A stretch of DNA of 64,000 bases from Micavibrio sp. (lineage in GTDB: Bacteria > Pseudomonadota > Alphaproteobacteria > Micavibrionales > Micavibrionaceae): contig JALSJP010000001.1 of NCBI GenBank assembly GCA_026989265.1, forward strand, positions 124,001 to 188,000, in the 5' to 3' direction. The notes beneath the pieces were generated by a model that ran no database searches, was not told the origin of the DNA, and saw nothing but the letters and a program-made list of their open reading frames with translations. A program made the translations under genes and the position numbers. This document shows, piece by piece, positions 8,016 to 16,694 of the stretch. Each line of letters opens with the position of its first letter. Within the stretch, counting starts at the first letter, position 1.

Positions 8016-11000
8016 CTATACCTCATTTACCTCAATAACGCCTTTTTCTGACCTTATTATATTGCGAGCTTTAGAGTTTAGCGACCAATGCCCAGCCACA
8101 TCTATTTGAGCTGTTCTATATGCGTCTAAATAGGTGAATATGGTGATTTTAGAGCGCCCCTTGCCCTCGCTATCCATTAATTCTTTAATTTTTGGAGCAG
8201 CATCTGCGCTGGAAAGATGAATATGTATCTCGTTAACTTTGCCCTCTAAAGCAGCCTCTAATGGCTGGATTTTATGAGAGGTATAACGGATTTGATCGTC
8301 TTTTTTCTCAACTTCAACCGTTACCAACAAAGATGTTCCTGCTACTAAAAAATCTCTAAAATTATTCAAGGCTTCGGAGAATATAGTTACTTCATATATA
8401 CCGCTAGGGTCAGAAAGCTGCAAAAATGCGTATTTACTACCTTTTTGTGACATTTTTTCCTGCTTTTTGAGCAAAACACCAGCCATTTGATAACGCGCGG
8501 CGGCTTTATTCTTAATATCTTCCTCAACATGGGATAAAGACACGATTTTCATGCGCCTAAACTGCTCTTGCCTTGTATCAAGCGGATGAGCGGATAGATA
8601 AAACCCAACCGCGCTAAATTCCCGTGACAACTTCTCCAAAGGGTCAAAATCATTTGTTTTTGGAAGATGTGGTATGCCAAGCCCGCTGCCACTGCTAGAA
8701 TCCCCAAATAAGCTAACCTGCCCAGAGCTGCGCTCTTCTTGCAAGGTTTGAACATATTTCAAAATAATATCTGCGCCCACGCTCATCTGCGCTCTATTAT
8801 CATTAAGGCAGTCAAATGCGCCCGCGCAAATAAGCTGCTCGAACTGCCTGCGATTCATGGATTTGGGATCAAGGCGATCAGCAAAATCCTGCAATGATTT
8901 ATATGCACCGCCTCGTTCGCGCTCAGATATTATCTTCTCCATAGCGTCCTCACCAACTCCTTTAAGAGCAGCAAGAGCATAGCGCACAGCCTTGCCCTCA
9001 ACCTTAAAATCAGCGTGAGATTTATTTATATCAGGGGTTAGAAGGTCAAGCCCCATCTTATCCATATCCTGTTTAAACACACTAAGCTTATCAGTATTGC
9101 CAAGGTCAAGCGTCATGGAGGCCGCCATAAACTCAACAGGGTGATTAGCTTTCAGCCAAGCCGTCCAGTAAGCAATAAGTGCGTAGGCCGCGGCGTGGGA
9201 TTTATTGAAACCATAACCTGCAAAGCCTGCTATTTGATCGAAAATCATTGAGGCTTGCTCTTCAGGGACATTGTTATGCTCCTTTGCTCCATCAACAAAA
9301 ATCTGACGTTGTTCATCCATTTCTGACTGGATTTTCTTACCCATAGCACGCCTTAGCAAGTCCGCCGCGCCAAGTGAATAACCAGCCAAGAGCTGTGCTG
9401 CTTGCATAACTTGCTCTTGGTAGACCATGATGCCGTAAGTCTCCTCCAAAAGAGGTTTAAGGATTGGGTGCATATAATCAGGTTCTTCCTTACCCGCCTT
9501 CACTGCAATATATTTAGGTATATTGTCCATCGGGCCGGGGCGATATAGCGCAACAAGAGCAATAATATCCTCAAACCTGTTCGGCTTAACTTTTTTGAGA
9601 ACATCGCGCATACCCGCACTTTCAAGCTGGAATACTCCAACTGTATTGCCCTGCGCCATAAGCTCATAAGATTTGGCATCATCAAGCGATATATCAAGCG
9701 CGTCAATGCGCTCTCCCGTTTCTTCAAATACGATATCAAGGGTTTTTTGCACAACAGTCATGGTTTTTAAGCCCAAAAAGTCGAACTTAACCAGCCCCGC
9801 TTGCTCCACATATTTCATGTTAAACTGCGTAACAGGCATTTCAGAGCGCGGATCACGGTATAGCGGGACAAGCTCATCAAGCGGTCTATCGCCAATCACA
9901 ACCCCCGCCGCATGAGTAGAAGCATGGCGATAAAGCCCCTCAAGCTGCAATGCAATTGTTATAAGCTTGCCTTGCGTTTCGTCCTTATTACGCTCTGCGC
10001 GTAATTCAGGATCTGCGTTAAGAGCCTCTTGCAGTGTCATTGGAGCGGCTGGATTATTAGGGATAAGCTTGGCTATACGGTCAACTTGACCATATGACAT
10101 TTGCAGCACCCGCCCAACGTCACGCACAACCGCCCGCGCTTGCAGCTTTCCAAAGGTGATAATCTGCGCCACATGGTCAAAGCCATAACGAGCTTGCACA
10201 TAGCTAATAACTTCATCGCGGCGATCTTGGCAAAAATCCACGTCAAAATCAGGCATAGACACGCGCTCAGGATTAAGAAAACGCTCAAACAGCAAGCCAA
10301 ATTCCAACGGGTCAAGGTCGGTAATTTTAAGTGACCAAGCAACGATAGAACCAGCGCCAGAGCCGCGCCCTGGTCCTACTGGAATACCTTGTTCTTTCGA
10401 CCATTTGATAAAATCCGAACAAATAAGGAAATAACCCGGAAAGCCCATTTTATTAATTACGTTAAGCTCAAAATCAAGGCGTTCCCAATATGGTTTTGCT
10501 ATTTGTTCTTTTTGTTTATCGCTTATATTATCACCTTTAAGAACAAACTTATCTAAACGCCATTTAAGCCCTTCTCTTGATTGAAATTCCAGCTCCTCCG
10601 CCTCGGGGCGTTTACTTTCCGTCTCAAATGGCGGCAGAATAGGCGCAATAGGCTCAAGCAAATACGAGCATCTTTGCGCAATAACAAGCGTATTTTGAAT
10701 GGCTTCGGGGATATCAGCAAACAGCTTTATCATTTCTTGAGCGGATTTGAAATAATGCTCTTTGGTTACCTTGCGCCTGTCTTCCTCGCTTATATAGCGC
10801 CCCTCTGATATACAAAGCAGCGCGTCATGCGCTTCATGAGCATCTAAATCCTTGAAATAGCAATCATTAGTGGCAACAAGTGGCACGTCATGCTTATAAG
10901 CTAAATCTATAATAGCATCTTCTATTTTGCGCTCATCAGCTAAGCCATGGCGTTGCAGCTCTATATAAAAATTATCCGCAAATATATCTTTCATACGGAT

Positions 11001-11444
11001 AAGCTCTTGCTCTGCCTTATCTTTTTGCCCATGAATAAGGTGGCTAGCAATAGCCCCCTTCGTGCCACCACTTAACGCAATAATACCTTCATTATATTTC
11101 TTTAAAATCTCATGGCTCGCGCTAACCTCGCCTTGAGAATCTCCGCCCATATAAGATGAACTTATAATCTTGCAAAGATTTTTGTAACCTGCCTCATTTT
11201 GAGCAAGCAAAATAAGCTCGGAATCACCCTCAATAGTAATTTGACAACCAAATATAGGCTGTAATCCTGATTTAGAAGCCTCCAGCGCAAATTCCATCGC
11301 GCCAAACATATTATTCGTATCAGTAACGGCAACCGCAGGCATTCTATTAGATACGCAGCGCTTAACAAGGTCTTTAACCTTAATCGCCCCCTCCGCCAAA
11401 GAATATGCCGAATGCACATGCAAATGTATAAAATTTTGCTTCAT
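8016..11444 (-). CDS. dnaE: DnaE, DNA polymerase III alpha subunit
   Basis: Catalytic subunit of the replicative polymerase, acting with the beta clamp and tau complex. Domains in order: N-terminal PHP domain (FIHLHVHSAYSLAEGAIK, from residue 5), the palm with catalytic aspartates in SMPDFDVDFC (D401 and D403, the same numbers as in E. coli), fingers, helix-hairpin-helix region, and an OB-fold near residues 990-1070. Length 1142 aa is normal for DnaE1. It follows the recR-lolA-lolD-lolC block on the same strand and precedes rpsB. Confidence 0.98.
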   Translation of the reverse strand: MKQNFIHLHVHSAYSLAEGAIKVKDLVKRCVSNRMPAVAVTDTNNMFGAMEFALEASKSGLQPIFGCQITIEGDSELILLAQNEAGYKNLCKIISSSYMGGDSQGEVSASHEILKKYNEGIIALSGGTKGAIASHLIHGQKDKAEQELIRMKDIFADNFYIELQRHGLADERKIEDAIIDLAYKHDVPLVATNDCYFKDLDAHEAHDALLCISEGRYISEEDRRKVTKEHYFKSAQEMIKLFADIPEAIQNTLVIAQRCSYLLEPIAPILPPFETESKRPEAEELEFQSREGLKWRLDKFVLKGDNISDKQKEQIAKPYWERLDFELNVINKMGFPGYFLICSDFIKWSKEQGIPVGPGRGSGAGSIVAWSLKITDLDPLEFGLLFERFLNPERVSMPDFDVDFCQDRRDEVISYVQARYGFDHVAQIITFGKLQARAVVRDVGRVLQMSYGQVDRIAKLIPNNPAAPMTLQEALNADPELRAERNKDETQGKLITIALQLEGLYRHASTHAAGVVIGDRPLDELVPLYRDPRSEMPVTQFNMKYVEQAGLVKFDFLGLKTMTVVQKTLDIVFEETGERIDALDISLDDAKSYELMAQGNTVGVFQLESAGMRDVLKKVKPNRFEDIIALVALYRPGPMDNIPKYIAVKAGKEEPDYMHPILKPLLEETYGIMVYQEQVMQAAQLLAGYSLGAADLLRRAMGKKIQSEMDEQRQIFVDGAKEHNNVPEEQASMIFDQIAGFAGYGFNKSHAAAYALIAYWTAWLKANHPVEFMAASMTLDLGNTDKLSVFKQDMDKMGLDLLTPDINKSHADFKVEGKAVRYALAALKGVGEDAMEKIISERERGGAYKSLQDFADRLDPKSMNRRQFEQLICAGAFDCLNDNRAQMSVGADIILKYVQTLQEERSSGQVSLFGDSSSGSGLGIPHLPKTNDFDPLEKLSREFSAVGFYLSAHPLDTRQEQFRRMKIVSLSHVEEDIKNKAAARYQMAGVLLKKQEKMSQKGSKYAFLQLSDPSGIYEVTIFSEALNNFRDFLVAGTSLLVTVEVEKKDDQIRYTSHKIQPLEAALEGKVNEIHIHLSSADAAPKIKELMDSEGKGRSKITIFTYLDAYRTAQIDVAGHWSLNSKARNIIRSEKGVIEVNEV

Positions 11445-11504
11445 GTGGGCAATTTAGACAGCTTGGCTACATATTTCCATGTTTAAATTTTATTTTTAAT
11501 AAAC

Positions 11505-11533
11505 TTGACATTTCAGGATTATAATCCTAAGTT
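11505..11533 (+). promoter_or_regulatory. Predicted promoter for the phage-like gene unit
   Basis: A consensus -35 box TTGACA (11505-11510) is followed after 17 bases by TAAGTT (11528-11533). Shifted by one base, this reads as the alphaproteobacterial CTTGAC-N17-CTAAGT form. It points rightward, away from dnaE, and the only downstream gene is the small phage-like one at 11612. The TATAAT-like block at 11520-11525 is too close to the -35 box (9 bases) to be its partner. Confidence 0.45.
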
Positions 11534-11564
11534 ATTGTAACAAACACCAGAAAACCGACTTTAT

Positions 11565-11590
11565 GCCCTGCTTTTATGCGGGGTTTTTTA
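11565..11590 (+). terminator. Intrinsic terminator in front of the phage-like gene
   Basis: A GC-rich stem CCCTGC/GCGGGG (11566-11571 and 11578-11583, one G-T wobble) with loop TTTTAT is followed by six T residues at 11584-11589. Oriented rightward, it lies between the predicted promoter at 11505 and the start codon at 11612, so it would end a short leader RNA of about 50 nt or attenuate the gene behind it. Confidence 0.6.
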
Positions 11591-11611
11591 TTACAAAAGA
11601 AAGAGAATGAC

Positions 11612-11947
11612 ATGACAACTTTACTTCCACAAGATTTGAATGATAATCCGATACCTGCCTTAAGACTTAAAACTGGCGGGGCGCATAATATTACTATTGG
11701 CGCAAGCTCTGCTAGAAACGCCAGTGCGTTTGACGCAAGCACGCGGGTTATAAGTATTTACAGCGATGTTCCAGTTTATATTGCATTTGGCGACTCGTCC
11801 ATAAATGCAACGGCTAGCGATCATTATTTCCCTGCTAATCTTTATTACGATATAGCAATTGGCGGTGATAGCAGCGCACATTACACACATATGGCGGTAT
11901 TACAAGTTAGCCAAGCTGGAACAATTTATATTTCTGAAAAAGAATAG
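11612..11947 (+). CDS. Small phage-type structural-like protein, orphan
   Basis: Protein of 111 aa starting MTTLLPQDLNDNPIPALRL; I chose the ATG at 11612, preceded by AAGAGA, over the upstream ATG at 11576, which lies inside the terminator hairpin. The layout (N-terminal LQPQD-like segment, IGASSA, TRVISIY, VYIAFG, ATASDHYFPAN, then AVLQVSQAGTIYISE) resembles small proteins I recall from tailed-phage and prophage structural gene clusters. That resemblance is from memory and not verified; no function is known to me. It is on the opposite strand to all neighbours, converges on recR with a 1-base gap, and has its own predicted promoter and upstream terminator. No other phage gene is nearby, so it is either a remnant or a captured gene. 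Confidence 0.7.
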   Translation: MTTLLPQDLNDNPIPALRLKTGGAHNITIGASSARNASAFDASTRVISIYSDVPVYIAFGDSSINATASDHYFPANLYYDIAIGGDSSAHYTHMAVLQVSQAGTIYISEKE

Positions 11948-11948
11948 C

Positions 11949-12545
11949 CTAACTTCGAGAGCGTAGAGCTGTGATAATTGTACCATCATCAAGGTAATCC
12001 AGCTCTCCGCCGACTGGCACGCCATGTGCCAAATGTGAAACCTTAACAGAAAGCGCGGACAAGTGATCCGATATATAATGAGCCGTTGATTGCCCATCTA
12101 CAGTAGCACTAAGCGCAAGTATGATTTCTTCCACTTTGCCATCGCTAGAAGATACGCGCTCAATCAGTTTATTGATGCGTAAATCTTCGGGTGATATTCC
12201 ATCAAGAGCGGAAAGCAATCCGCCAAGCACATGATATTTACCGCGATATGCGCCTGTACGCTCAATCGCCCAAACATCACTAACCCCCGCTACCACACAT
12301 ATTTGCGCTTCATCACGTTTATGGGAAGTGCAAATAGAGCAAGGGTCAACCATATCCAAATTCCCACAAATGCAGCAGCTTTTTACATTTTGAGCAGCGT
12401 CCGACAAAGCATTAGCCAGTGGCATCATTAATGCTCCGCGTTTAGATAATAGATGCAAAGCAATCCTGCGGGCTGAACGGTTTCCAAGCCCTGGCAAGCC
12501 CGATAACAGCCTTATCAAATGCTCTAATGGGCTTGCATCAGTCAT
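11949..12545 (-). CDS. recR: RecR, recombination mediator protein
   Basis: Works with RecF/RecO to load RecA onto SSB-coated single-stranded DNA. Seen: the N-terminal helix-hairpin-helix ([20 protein letters not shown]), a C4 zinc finger (CCICG... near residues 57-60 and CSIC at 69-72), and a Toprim domain ([21 protein letters not shown]). Length 198 aa is typical. In most bacteria recR follows dnaX-ybaB; here it overlaps the end of lolA by 8 bases, so it has been relocated. Confidence 0.96.
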   Translation of the reverse strand: MTDASPLEHLIRLLSGLPGLGNRSARRIALHLLSKRGALMMPLANALSDAAQNVKSCCICGNLDMVDPCSICTSHKRDEAQICVVAGVSDVWAIERTGAYRGKYHVLGGLLSALDGISPEDLRINKLIERVSSSDGKVEEIILALSATVDGQSTAHYISDHLSALSVKVSHLAHGVPVGGELDYLDDGTIITALRSRS

Positions 12546-13176
12546 TATATGAGGGCTTTTTATCTAATTTCTTAGGGTCAATATAAGCAAATAATTTAGA
12601 TGGATGTTTCATTCCCGTTTCAAGATGGAATAGCTCAATTTCAGTAATCATTCCCTGTTTGTCTACTATTCGCCATTTTTTAAGCTCAAACGGATCATTG
12701 CCAAATGCAAAAGTGATAGAACCAGAATCAGGGTCTTTAGCCTGAACCACCCTTATTTGCAGCAACCCCGCCGCAAATTTTGCATCTTGAACCATTAAAT
12801 CATCAGCAAAAGAGAATTTCTTACGCAAAAAGAAATTGGCAAGCGTGCTTTTGATTGGTGCGTTTGTTTGTTCTTCTAATTCCGCATCATAGAAATATAT
12901 AAATATACCATCGGCAACGATAAAATTTTCTATCGGCGGGTCATATTCAAAGCGCAGCTTTCCAGGGCGATTGAGGTAGAATGTCCCGACAAGCTGATTT
13001 CCTCCATGAGTCGTTTGAACAAACCGAGCCTTAGCAGTTTTCATATCTTGCAGATATTCTTCGGCGCGCTCTATATCTTCTGCAGAGGCTTCTCGCACAC
13101 TACTATTATTAGCATAAGAGCTTTGTGAGCCTGCAATAGCAATAAATAAAACGCTAAGCCATATAATATATTTCAT
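12538..13176 (-). CDS. lolA: LolA-like outer-membrane lipoprotein carrier protein
   Basis: Periplasmic chaperone that takes lipoproteins from the LolCDE transporter to the outer membrane. Seen: a Sec signal peptide ([20 protein letters not shown], cleavage near residue 22), then the LolA pattern with [28 protein letters not shown], and a C-terminal domain with [11 protein letters not shown]. Length 212 aa fits. Its position directly upstream of recR and downstream of lolD-lolC on the same strand groups the whole lipoprotein export route. The match is by pattern, so the exact subfamily is less certain. Confidence 0.88.
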   Translation of the reverse strand: MKYIIWLSVLFIAIAGSQSSYANNSSVREASAEDIERAEEYLQDMKTAKARFVQTTHGGNQLVGTFYLNRPGKLRFEYDPPIENFIVADGIFIYFYDAELEEQTNAPIKSTLANFFLRKKFSFADDLMVQDAKFAAGLLQIRVVQAKDPDSGSITFAFGNDPFELKKWRIVDKQGMITEIELFHLETGMKHPSKLFAYIDPKKLDKKPSYND

Positions 13177-13201
13177 AAAATCACGCCTTCCATGGTGGTT
13201 T

Positions 13202-13987
13202 TTAATATGCGAGAACTCGACCAGATTTAACCTCTAAAATGCGATCCATCTTACCAGCTAGCTCCATATTATGAGTAGCAATTAACGCGCCAATTCCGCG
13301 GTCTCTAACTTGCTTTAACAATATTTCAAACACCTCTTCCGAAGTTTCTGGGTCAAGATTTCCTGTTGGCTCATCCGCAAATAGTAAATATGGATCATTT
13401 ATAAGCGCGCGCGCAATTGCCACCCTTTGCTGCTCCCCGCCTGAAAGCGTTGCGGGGCGGTGTTTAAGGCGGTGAGACAGCCCTAATTGATCCAGCATAT
13501 CCTCCGCTTTTTCCTCCGCATATTTAGTTTTCTCACCTGCAATAATAAGTGGCAAAGAAACATTTTCTAGTGCGCTGAACTCTGGCAAAAGATGGTGAAA
13601 CTGATAGACAAAGCCAATGCAACTATTACGCAAGCTGGTACGCGAACGCTCTGGCAGTTTTGAGACATCCATATCGCTTATAATAATTTGCCCCGATGTT
13701 GGCGTATCTAAAAGCCCTAAAATATGGAGCAAAGTTGATTTACCTGACCCGCTAGGACCTATTAAAGCGGTGATTTCACCCGAATATATACGCAAATTAA
13801 CATTATTTAATATCTGCAATTTGTTCATTACTTGCCGATATTCTTTGCATAGATCTCGAGTTGCAAGCAAAAGCTCACCTTCATTAAGGCAAGCTCCTGC
13901 CTCATAATCATCTTCAATGAAATAATCATCTTCAATGATATCAAAATCATCATCAATTAAATCTGTGGGCGCGGAATATTTACTCAT
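13202..13987 (-). CDS. lolD: LolD, lipoprotein-releasing ABC transporter ATPase, with an acidic N-terminal extension
   Basis: ATPase that powers release of lipoproteins from the inner membrane to LolA. Seen: Walker [10 protein letters not shown] (residues 77-85), Q loop, signature [15 protein letters not shown], Walker [13 protein letters not shown] and the switch histidine in ATHNMELA. At 261 aa it is about 35 residues longer than typical LolD. The excess is an acidic N-terminal segment with a near-duplicated [14 protein letters not shown] stretch. The start overlaps lolC by 8 bases. If the first 30 residues are not translated, a later start would be needed, but I see no Met before residue 54, which lies inside the ATPase core. 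Confidence 0.95.
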   Translation of the reverse strand: MSKYSAPTDLIDDDFDIIEDDYFIEDDYEAGACLNEGELLLATRDLCKEYRQVMNKLQILNNVNLRIYSGEITALIGPSGSGKSTLLHILGLLDTPTSGQIIISDMDVSKLPERSRTSLRNSCIGFVYQFHHLLPEFSALENVSLPLIIAGEKTKYAEEKAEDMLDQLGLSHRLKHRPATLSGGEQQRVAIARALINDPYLLFADEPTGNLDPETSEEVFEILLKQVRDRGIGALIATHNMELAGKMDRILEVKSGRVLAY

Positions 13988-15221
13988 ATCTCAAAGCCTC
14001 TACAGGGTCTAGCTGCGCTGCGCGCCATGCGGGGTAAATCGTTGCAATAATGGACAGCGAAAATGCCATAGCAATAACGCTAGCCACCTCACCCCAATCA
14101 ATTTCCGCGGGAATTTCAGATAGAAAACGTATTTCAGCATCCCAAAGAACCGCCCCTGTCATGCTCTCAATAACTGCCTTAACAGTTTCGATATTAAGCG
14201 CAAAAGAAATGCCAAGAGCCGCGCCAAGCAACGTTCCTATAAACCCAATACTTGCGCCCGTAAGCATAAATATCCGCATCATACTCCCCCTACTTGCACC
14301 CATAGTTCGCATAATAGCAATGTCATGCCCCTTGTCTTTTACCAGCATAATCATAGAGGATATAATATTAAATGCAGCAACAATAATAATCATGCTCAAT
14401 ATTAAAAACATAACATTGCGCTCAACTTCCAAGGCATTAAAGAAGCTTTTATTCATATCTCGCCAATCGTAAATCCCCGCCCTTCCGTTAAGTTCAAGCT
14501 TTATTTCTTGCCTTATATCATCAATATTTTCAGGTTCATTAAGAAATATTTCCAGCGAGCTAACGCCATTTTTAAACTGGAAAAATTTTTGAGCAGCAGG
14601 CAGTGGCATAAATACAAATCCGCTATTATATTCATACATTTCAACATCGAAAACCATGGCAATTTCAAATGATCGCTGCGTTGGCACAGTTCCAAATGGA
14701 GTGCTTCTAAGTTTTGGTGAAGTAAGCGTTATTTTATCACCAATACCGAGACCAAGTTTTTTTGCCAATACCGAACCTATTGCAATTTTAAAGCCTCTGA
14801 AATTTTCTATCTCGCCCTTAATTATGCCATTATACAACACATCCCTTGAGGCAAAATCACTTTGAGAAATGCCGCGAACCATAACGCCGCTTGCTGCACT
14901 TCCGTATGATAGTAACGTCTGCCCTTCAATAACGGGAGTAACATTTTCAACTCCCTTAACAGATTTAATGGTATTGCTTAGGCTTTTATAATCATAAAGC
15001 GCACCGACTTGCGAATAAGCGTTCATATGCCCGCCAAGCCCCAAAATACGGTCAAATAATTCTGCGCGAAAGCCGTTCATAACGCTCATCACAATAATTA
15101 AAGTGGCAACGCCGATCATGATTCCCGCAAATGAAAACCCAGCAATGACCGAGACAAATCCCTCTGCCTTTTTAGAGCGCAAATAACGCCATGCTACTGT
15201 TCTTTCAAATTTTGATATCAT
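13980..15221 (-). CDS. lolC: LolC/LolE-type lipoprotein-releasing permease
   Basis: Inner-membrane permease of the Lol transporter. Topology: one N-terminal helix (about residues 25-50, with the family segment FAGIMIGVATLIIVMSVMNG), a large periplasmic domain, and three C-terminal helices in the FtsX-like domain; the cytoplasmic coupling segment IAIMRTMGASRG and the C-terminal [15 protein letters not shown] are diagnostic. Only one permease gene is present here, as is usual in alphaproteobacteria, where a LolF-type hybrid can replace LolC plus LolE. It lies between proS (6-base gap) and lolD (overlap). Confidence 0.94.
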   Translation of the reverse strand: MISKFERTVAWRYLRSKKAEGFVSVIAGFSFAGIMIGVATLIIVMSVMNGFRAELFDRILGLGGHMNAYSQVGALYDYKSLSNTIKSVKGVENVTPVIEGQTLLSYGSAASGVMVRGISQSDFASRDVLYNGIIKGEIENFRGFKIAIGSVLAKKLGLGIGDKITLTSPKLRSTPFGTVPTQRSFEIAMVFDVEMYEYNSGFVFMPLPAAQKFFQFKNGVSSLEIFLNEPENIDDIRQEIKLELNGRAGIYDWRDMNKSFFNALEVERNVMFLILSMIIIVAAFNIISSMIMLVKDKGHDIAIMRTMGASRGSMMRIFMLTGASIGFIGTLLGAALGISFALNIETVKAVIESMTGAVLWDAEIRFLSEIPAEIDWGEVASVIAMAFSLSIIATIYPAWRAAQLDPVEALRYE

Positions 15222-15227
15222 GTATCG

Positions 15228-16682
15228 CTAATAAGCCTTTCCGATTAAAACTTTTTTGCCATTATCTTCAAATGGCATGCAGCGCGTTGAAAGAGAATGC
15301 TCCTTGAGCCTCGCCTCGAAATCGGCATCATCCATAATACTAATATCAATGCGAGCAAATCCTATATTAGCATCATTCTTGAAATAAGAAATGAGATCAT
15401 CAATATTATCAACATCCTTAATATTGCTACCAAGAAATGTTTTAGCTCTAGCCAGCATATCATCATGCATATTATCAAGTACATCTTGAACGCTGCCTAC
15501 GAATTCATCAATAGAACATGTGGTTTTAGAATCCTTGCCAATATCGCGCCTAACATATGTAAGCACACCCTGCTCCATCTCGCGCGCGCCAATTTCAACG
15601 CGAAGCGGCACACCTTTTTTAATTGCTCCCCACATTTTATTGGGTGTACGTTCCGCGCTATTATCCGTTTTAAAGCGGATATTTGCAGATTTAAGTTTTT
15701 GCTCTAAGCCGTTAATATATTTATTGATATCTCCTGCATCCTTCTCATCGCGGATAATAGGAATGATTATAACTTGGCTTGGCGCAACGCGCGGCGGCAT
15801 AATCATTCCGTCATCATCACCGTGAATCATAATCATTCCGCCGATAAGCCGCGTGGAAATGCCCCAGCTTGTAGTATGGGCTAGTTGTTCGCTCTCATCG
15901 CGCGCCTGAAATTTAATGCCCAAAGACTTGGCAAAATTCTGTCCCATATCATGGGAAGTCCCAGCCTGCAAAGCTTTGCCATCTTGCATCATAGCTTCGA
16001 TAGTATAGGTGGCTTTCGCGCCAGGGAAACGCTCATTATCGGTTTTCTCACCTGTAATAACTGGCAAAGCCAAGTAATTTTCAGCAAAATCCTTATAAGC
16101 ACCCAGCATTTTCAAAGAATCCTCATGCGCTTCTTCGGCGGTTTCAAAAGCATTATGCCCCTCTTGCCAAAGAAACTCAGATGTACGCAAAAACATGCGC
16201 GGGCGCATCTCCCAACGCATCACATTTGCCCATTGATTAAGCTTCATCGGCAAATCGCGATAAGATTGAATCCACCGCGCCATCGAATCGCCGATAATAG
16301 TCTCGGAAGTGGGACGAATAACATATGGCTCTTCCAGCTCACCTGCGGGAATAAGCTTGCCATTTTCGCCCTGCTCTAGCCTATGGTGAGTAACAACCGC
16401 GCATTCCTTAGCAAACCCGTCAATATGCTCTGCCTCTTTTTCTAAAAAGCTAAGCGGGATAAGCAGTGGGAAATAAGCATTCTCCACGCCAAAATCTTTA
16501 ATCATACCGTCAAATATGCGCTGCATATTCTCCCATAATGCAAAGCCATAGGGCTTTATAATCATGCAACCGCGTACAGGAGCATTCTCCGCCATATCGG
16601 CAGATTTGATAACTTGTTGATACCACTGCGCAAAATCTTCATCGCGCGTAGGGGTAATAGCTGTGCGGGGCTTTTTTGCCAT
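15228..16682 (-). CDS. proS: Prolyl-tRNA synthetase, archaeal/eukaryotic type
   Basis: Class II synthetase that charges tRNA-Pro. The features fit the archaeal/eukaryotic-type family: an N-terminal DEDFAQWYQQVIKSADM, RPTSETIIGDSM (residues 123-134), motif 2 RPRMFLRTSEFLWQEGHNAF (160-179), QAGTSHDMGQNFAKSLGIKF, and a C-terminal domain after the anticodon-binding domain that ends in the invariant terminal Tyr (GKAY, residue 484). No insertion editing domain separates motifs 2 and 3. Most alphaproteobacteria have the short bacterial-type enzyme (about 440 aa) at this locus, so the gene appears to have been replaced in place. Function is firm; the type call rests on recognised motifs. Confidence 0.95.
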   Translation of the reverse strand: MAKKPRTAITPTRDEDFAQWYQQVIKSADMAENAPVRGCMIIKPYGFALWENMQRIFDGMIKDFGVENAYFPLLIPLSFLEKEAEHIDGFAKECAVVTHHRLEQGENGKLIPAGELEEPYVIRPTSETIIGDSMARWIQSYRDLPMKLNQWANVMRWEMRPRMFLRTSEFLWQEGHNAFETAEEAHEDSLKMLGAYKDFAENYLALPVITGEKTDNERFPGAKATYTIEAMMQDGKALQAGTSHDMGQNFAKSLGIKFQARDESEQLAHTTSWGISTRLIGGMIMIHGDDDGMIMPPRVAPSQVIIIPIIRDEKDAGDINKYINGLEQKLKSANIRFKTDNSAERTPNKMWGAIKKGVPLRVEIGAREMEQGVLTYVRRDIGKDSKTTCSIDEFVGSVQDVLDNMHDDMLARAKTFLGSNIKDVDNIDDLISYFKNDANIGFARIDISIMDDADFEARLKEHSLSTRCMPFEDNGKKVLIGKAY

Positions 16683-16694
16683 GGTTTTGTTATC

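Noticed and set aside
11520-11525. TATAAT box as the -10 partner of TTGACA at 11505
   Set aside because: Spacing is only 9 bases; the 17-base partner TAAGTT was preferred.
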